Assembly (NCBI GenBank): GCA_965216885.1
Contig: OZ244209.1
Span: 2,356,001-2,420,000, forward strand
Direction: 5' to 3'
Origin: CAYNJG01 sp965216885
GTDB lineage: Bacteria; Planctomycetota; Planctomycetia; Pirellulales; Pirellulaceae
DNA length: 64,000 nucleotides
Part shown: positions 60,282-64,000 of the stretch, piece after piece
Layout of the letters: every line of letters starts with the position of its first letter
How positions within the stretch are numbered: position 1 is the stretch's first letter
Notes under the pieces: model-generated
What the model saw: the letters and a program-made list of their open reading frames with translations, nothing else
Told to the model about the DNA's origin: nothing
Database searches by the model: none
Position numbers and translations under genes: made by a program

Positions 60282-61805
60282 TCACATCGGGCGTATGAGC
60301 GTGAGCGCACGACGGAATGCACCTGTCACTCGCCAAGGGCGATTCCCGCGTTTTCGATCGCGATTCCCGCGCTTATCTCGGCCATTCCACCTGGACAACA
60401 GCAACCACAGCGAGACACCAAGCGTGGTCGCACGCGATGTTGTGTCGGCATTGGGGTCGGTTGATTCTGCGGTCTGCGGCATTTCTGCATCCGTGTCTTG
60501 CCCGGCAATTTCGTCCCGCAGTTCCAACAACGGAGCCTTTCCAACAAGCACGTCCGGCCGAATCTCTGAAACGGAAGAGATCTCGAAAGACTGTCGTTCG
60601 CTGGTCACGGGAACCAGATTCCGATTCACGCAGTCGATGAAACCGCCAAATACGACTTCAGCATCGATCGGCTGTGAGTCTCCTGTCGCCACGACAACCT
60701 CTTCGGGCGATTCGAGATCACTGGAAGAATCGTCCGTCGCCTGCCCTTGCTCTTGCGCATCGGTGCTGTCCAGCTGTCCTTCCGCGAGAAGTGAACCCAA
60801 TTCATTGGAACGGGCATCCAATTGGTCTGCCGCCAAAACATCCAACAGGGCTTCCACCAATTCGGCGTCTGCAGCGTCACCGCTATCGACTTGGGCAATT
60901 TCAGACAACCGCGACATAAAATCGTTCGGGAGGAACGGCAACGTTTCCTGCAAAGGCCGAGAGCGATCCGTTGGTACCAGCCCGCCAAACTCCTGTTCCG
61001 CGTCTGTCCAATCGACTTCGACTCCCAACTCGCTGCCAATGGCATGAATGTATCGCAGATCCAGTGACGGCGCGAAAAGACCATGATCCGTCGCTGCTTC
61101 CCCCGCACGCAGATCCAGCGACTGCCCCGTGAGTCCATCAACATCAGTCGACGGAGCCGTCGGAGAGAACACTTCCGGGACGACCGTGTTCAGCGAAACC
61201 GGCCGTGTCGGCAGCCGCGGCCCGTACAGTTCGATGTTCTGCAACACAAAACGCGGCGGGCTCGCAGCAGTACTCCAATTGCCATCGCCCCGGCTTTCGA
61301 GGTCCATGCGTTCCACAACCGTGCGTTCCGGGTCCAAGTGTTCCAGGTCCGTGGGGGCCAGGTCCGTGCGAACACTCGACAATTCAAGCGGCGGATTGCG
61401 GCCGCTATTGCCGACGCCCATGTCCTCGCGAGCTAGTGCCGGGGTGTACGCATTGTTATTGATCCAGTTGTTGCGTGTCTGGCCGACCCGTTCGGCAAGA
61501 TTAGTGAAGTCGACGGACGTGATACCCAAAGCTTCGAGTTTCATCATCGCTCGCCCTGCGACAGCTTCAATCGGACGACGACTCTGCTGCTCACGTGCCG
61601 TCGACCATTCCGCTTCTTCTGAAGCACGAAACTCCGCCACGCGTTCGCCAATTCGCAGCTCCCGACCGAATTGAGCGGCTCGCCGGAATTCAAGCAACTC
61701 AAGCGCATCCGAATCATCGGCGACGGGGCTCACCGCACTGAGTACTACACGGCTCTCCAGTCGCTCCAAGTCGCCGAAACGAAGTTTGTGTTTTCGATGT
61801 TTCAT
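60282..61805 (-). CDS. Exported protein with LExRVVLSA-type N-terminus
   Basis: A 507-residue protein. I start it at the ATG at 61805 with AGGTGA upstream; a GTG at 61814 is less likely. The basic N-terminus and LERLESRVVLSA (about residues 14-25) form the planctomycete export motif. The body is low in recognisable domains, acidic and Ser/Glu rich (EAEWSTAREQQSRRPIEAVAG, then many Asp/Glu pairs toward residue 400). Near the end a short hydrophobic stretch (TTLGVSLWLLLSRW) is followed by a long strongly basic tail (RDKRGNRDRKRGNRPWRV), like a membrane anchor. It starts nine bases after the kinase stop and is probably its partner; its ribosome site overlaps the kinase stop codon. Confidence 0.8.
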   Translation of the reverse strand: MKHRKHKLRFGDLERLESRVVLSAVSPVADDSDALELLEFRRAAQFGRELRIGERVAEFRASEEAEWSTAREQQSRRPIEAVAGRAMMKLEALGITSVDFTNLAERVGQTRNNWINNNAYTPALAREDMGVGNSGRNPPLELSSVRTDLAPTDLEHLDPERTVVERMDLESRGDGNWSTAASPPRFVLQNIELYGPRLPTRPVSLNTVVPEVFSPTAPSTDVDGLTGQSLDLRAGEAATDHGLFAPSLDLRYIHAIGSELGVEVDWTDAEQEFGGLVPTDRSRPLQETLPFLPNDFMSRLSEIAQVDSGDAADAELVEALLDVLAADQLDARSNELGSLLAEGQLDSTDAQEQGQATDDSSSDLESPEEVVVATGDSQPIDAEVVFGGFIDCVNRNLVPVTSERQSFEISSVSEIRPDVLVGKAPLLELRDEIAGQDTDAEMPQTAESTDPNADTTSRATTLGVSLWLLLSRWNGRDKRGNRDRKRGNRPWRVTGAFRRALTLIRPM

Positions 61806-61814
61806 ATTGCTCAC

Positions 61815-64000
61815 CTAGGTCGCCACCAACCGTTCTACGAGGTGTTGCCATTCGAGTCGTTGTGGATCTCGCGGGCTCATGCGTTCAACGGCAGTGCGGA
61901 TTCCGTCAGCGGCGGATTCATGCTGTGCCGAGTTGCCGGGCCAAAGCTCCGCACGTTCCCAGTGCAGCTCGGCGGATTTCTGAAACTGGCCAAGGGCGAG
62001 GGCCACTCGAGCGGCGTTGTACAGCGTACGACTGAAGTCCTCCCGAAACGTCTCCGCGTGCTGCGATTGCTTCGCGAGCTGGTAGGCGCGCCTCTGAAAT
62101 TCCGCGGACATATCAAATGCCTCTCCCGCCAGAGCCGGCCGGTCGCTGCCCTGCCACACGAACCCGAGGTTGTTGTAGAGCCCGCCCAGCCGGCTAACCT
62201 GATTCAGGTCCCCCGGCGAAGCGTTGAGCAATGTCGTCTGCACGGAGATTGCTTCCCGCCATGACTTCGCGGAATCCGCCGCGAGCTGTAGAGTCCACTG
62301 TGTTCTGGCGAGATTCGCCAGCGTCACTACTAGCGCCGCTGGATCATCCGTCTTGCGATGCCACGAGGCGGAAAGTCGATATGCCTCCATCGCGCGGGAG
62401 TGTTGCCCGGCGCGAGCGTAGAGCGTGCCGAGGTTACTACTATCGGTGGCCAATCGGGATTCGTCGTCCTCTCCTGGTTGCGCCACGGCATTCAGCTTCA
62501 GGCCATAACTGACGGCCAACTGGGCAAGTCGAATCGCTCGCCCCGGGTCGTCGTCAGCCAGCGCCGCACTTGCGGTTCCACACAAAGCCGCGAGCCCACG
62601 CAGTAGCTCGGTATTATCTGGATCTTCTCCATGAGCGGAACGCAATAACTGAAACGCTTGTGCGAACGTTTCGTTCGTGTCGACACCTTCCACAAGGCCG
62701 AGGTTGATATACGAATTTGCCAGGGAGATCACGTGGTCGACGCTATCATGCGTGGCGACAAGCTTCCGTTGAATCGAAATTGCCCGGCGCAGTTCCGACC
62801 CGGCTTGATCATGCCTTCCCTGTTCGGCCAGAATCAGCCCGCAACTACTCAGGCACTCCGCGAGATGCGCTTGCGAATCGGGCAACTCCGAGAACACCGC
62901 TTGCGCCTCACGATAGGCGTTAACGGCCGATTCGTGTTCACCTAGCTCGCGAAAAACGGATGCCATTTTGGTGTGCGTGATCGCGATGTCGGCACGCTTC
63001 GCTGCTGAGTCACCAAACTCATCTATTAGCTCGTCGTAAACCCGCAGCACGTCCGCCAGCAGCACTTGTCGTTCCGACTCCGCACCCGGCGAGTTCTTGA
63101 GCAACTCCGCCACCCGCAGACCAAACCATTGAAGATTCTGCACTGTTTTGTCGTGACGGGAATTCGCCGCCACGATCTCCCGGTCAAGCTCACCGGCTTT
63201 CCGGAGCAGCGACACATTCATCACGGCGAGCGACAGAGTCACGATCAACAACGCCGACAGCGCTGACACGACCACCGCGCGATTTCTGGCGGCCCATTTA
63301 CCAAGCACCCGTAGCGAGCCTGGAGGCTTTGCGCGGGTTGGCTTGCCGTCAAGAAATCTCTGCAGATCCGTCTCGAACTCCGCCGCCGTTGCATAGCGAT
63401 CCAGCGGTTCAGTTTCCATCCCTTTTGCGATCACATTCTCAAGGTCGCGTGGAATGGCGGAATTCCAGTAGCTCGCGGGCTTGCAGATGCCGAGTTCGAT
63501 GGCACACAAGACGTCGCCGTGTGTATCTCCCTCAAAGGGTCGCTGCCGTGTCACCAACTCATAAAGCGTCACGGCCAACGAATACACATCCGATCGCGGA
63601 TCGGCGACGGCGCCTTCACCGCGCGCTTGCTCGGGGCTCATGTAGTGTAGGGTTCCCACAATGTCGCCCGACCGGGTAACACTGTGGTCCGACTGTACGC
63701 GAGCAAGCCCAAAGTCGGTAATCCAGAGCTCACCGCGACCATCCAGCATAAGGTTGGAAGGCTTGATGTCACGATGGATCACACCGCACTGATGCGCGGC
63801 GTGTAATGCATTGGCGGCCTGCACTCCAATGCGTGCAATCTCTCGCACACGCTCCGACACCCCTGAATCCCGCAACGTGAGCGTTGTCACCACTGACGAC
63901 CGGGCGGCGGCCGACAGCTCGCCGGCAGGAACGGCTGCAGGATCGCCGGCAGGCTCATCTATCGCCGCCCGCAGCGTGAGGCCATCGATAAACTGCATCG
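61815..64000 (-). CDS. Ser/Thr protein kinase with TPR tail, N-terminus beyond the window
   Basis: Partial: the glycine loop and first Lys lie outside the window; 728 codons are seen. Kinase parts present: HRDIKPSN (75-82 of the visible part), DFG in ITDFGLA, and GTLHYMSPEQARG, with an insertion of about 40 residues between MQFIDGLTL and the alphaE helix, as in many planctomycete kinases. One membrane span follows (about 240-265: AVVVSALSALLIVTLSLAVMNVSLL), then a long TPR-rich tail (LREAISVQTTLLNASPG). The stop codon TAG at 61815-61817 touches the ribosome site of the next gene, so the two are likely coupled. Its substrate is unknown. Confidence 0.92.
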   Translation of the reverse strand, partial: MQFIDGLTLRAAIDEPAGDPAAVPAGELSAAARSSVVTTLTLRDSGVSERVREIARIGVQAANALHAAHQCGVIHRDIKPSNLMLDGRGELWITDFGLARVQSDHSVTRSGDIVGTLHYMSPEQARGEGAVADPRSDVYSLAVTLYELVTRQRPFEGDTHGDVLCAIELGICKPASYWNSAIPRDLENVIAKGMETEPLDRYATAAEFETDLQRFLDGKPTRAKPPGSLRVLGKWAARNRAVVVSALSALLIVTLSLAVMNVSLLRKAGELDREIVAANSRHDKTVQNLQWFGLRVAELLKNSPGAESERQVLLADVLRVYDELIDEFGDSAAKRADIAITHTKMASVFRELGEHESAVNAYREAQAVFSELPDSQAHLAECLSSCGLILAEQGRHDQAGSELRRAISIQRKLVATHDSVDHVISLANSYINLGLVEGVDTNETFAQAFQLLRSAHGEDPDNTELLRGLAALCGTASAALADDDPGRAIRLAQLAVSYGLKLNAVAQPGEDDESRLATDSSNLGTLYARAGQHSRAMEAYRLSASWHRKTDDPAALVVTLANLARTQWTLQLAADSAKSWREAISVQTTLLNASPGDLNQVSRLGGLYNNLGFVWQGSDRPALAGEAFDMSAEFQRRAYQLAKQSQHAETFREDFSRTLYNAARVALALGQFQKSAELHWERAELWPGNSAQHESAADGIRTAVERMSPRDPQRLEWQHLVERLVAT

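Overview
The window reads as a chromosomal segment of a planctomycete (Planctomycetota), most likely an order close to Pirellulales. The evidence is the set of families: DUF1559 pseudopilins, DUF1501 and cytochrome/DUF1549/DUF1553 pairs, DUF1552/DUF1592 pairs, several sulfatases, large Ser/Thr kinases with TPR tails, many ECF-type sigma factors, PEP-CTERM and dockerin exported proteins, and exported proteins starting with the 'LExRRLLA'-type N-terminal motif. I cannot name genus or species from sequence alone. No rRNA, tRNA or CRISPR array was seen.

Layout. 1-1229: no supportable gene. 1230-1844: an ECF-like sigma factor. 2004-5181: three PEP-CTERM exported proteins on the minus strand, two of them a recent ~1.19-kb tandem duplication. 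5364-7206: an IS1380-family insertion sequence with terminal inverted repeats and a CTAG flank. 7327-12908: a divergent signalling module, with a TPR Ser/Thr kinase on one side and, on the other, pseudopilin, dockerin/PEP-CTERM protein and sigma factor coupled by ATGA overlaps. 13186-14262: a PEP-CTERM-like orphan. 14281-18763: DUF1501 protein plus cytochrome/DUF1549/DUF1553 protein, divergent from a XylR-type AraC regulator (18908-20086), with repeated TTTGCG(A/T)CAC sites between them; an epimerase follows. 21182-26696: a DUF1552, DUF1592, PQQ-propeller operon.

27.0-37.7 kb: an unusual block flanked on both sides by the same family of tandem intergenic inverted repeats. It holds a 1922-residue two-module G8/beta-helix surface protein with a 13 x 14-residue acidic repeat, a small acidic exported protein, a sigma factor, and an anti-sigma/kinase fusion whose external domain also carries an acidic tract. 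37.7-40.4 kb: a small membrane protein, then a cobalamin riboswitch with a good promoter upstream of a fused exported PEP-CTERM/DUF4465 protein. 40.5-45.9 kb: three sulfatases (two with altered active-site motifs) and a CIA30-like exported protein. 46.1-50.2 kb: a 1357-residue envelope protein of unknown function. 50.5-54.8 kb: a propeller/dockerin/PEP-CTERM protein and an exported trypsin-like protease. 55.4-59.9 kb: an operon of TadE/TadG-like pseudopilins, one with a VWA domain, without Tad machinery. 60.3-64.0 kb: an exported protein of the LExRRLLA class behind a kinase that runs off the window.

Most of the window serves the cell surface: exported proteins with sorting tags, pseudopilins, degradation enzymes, and the sigma factor/kinase pairs that probably control them.
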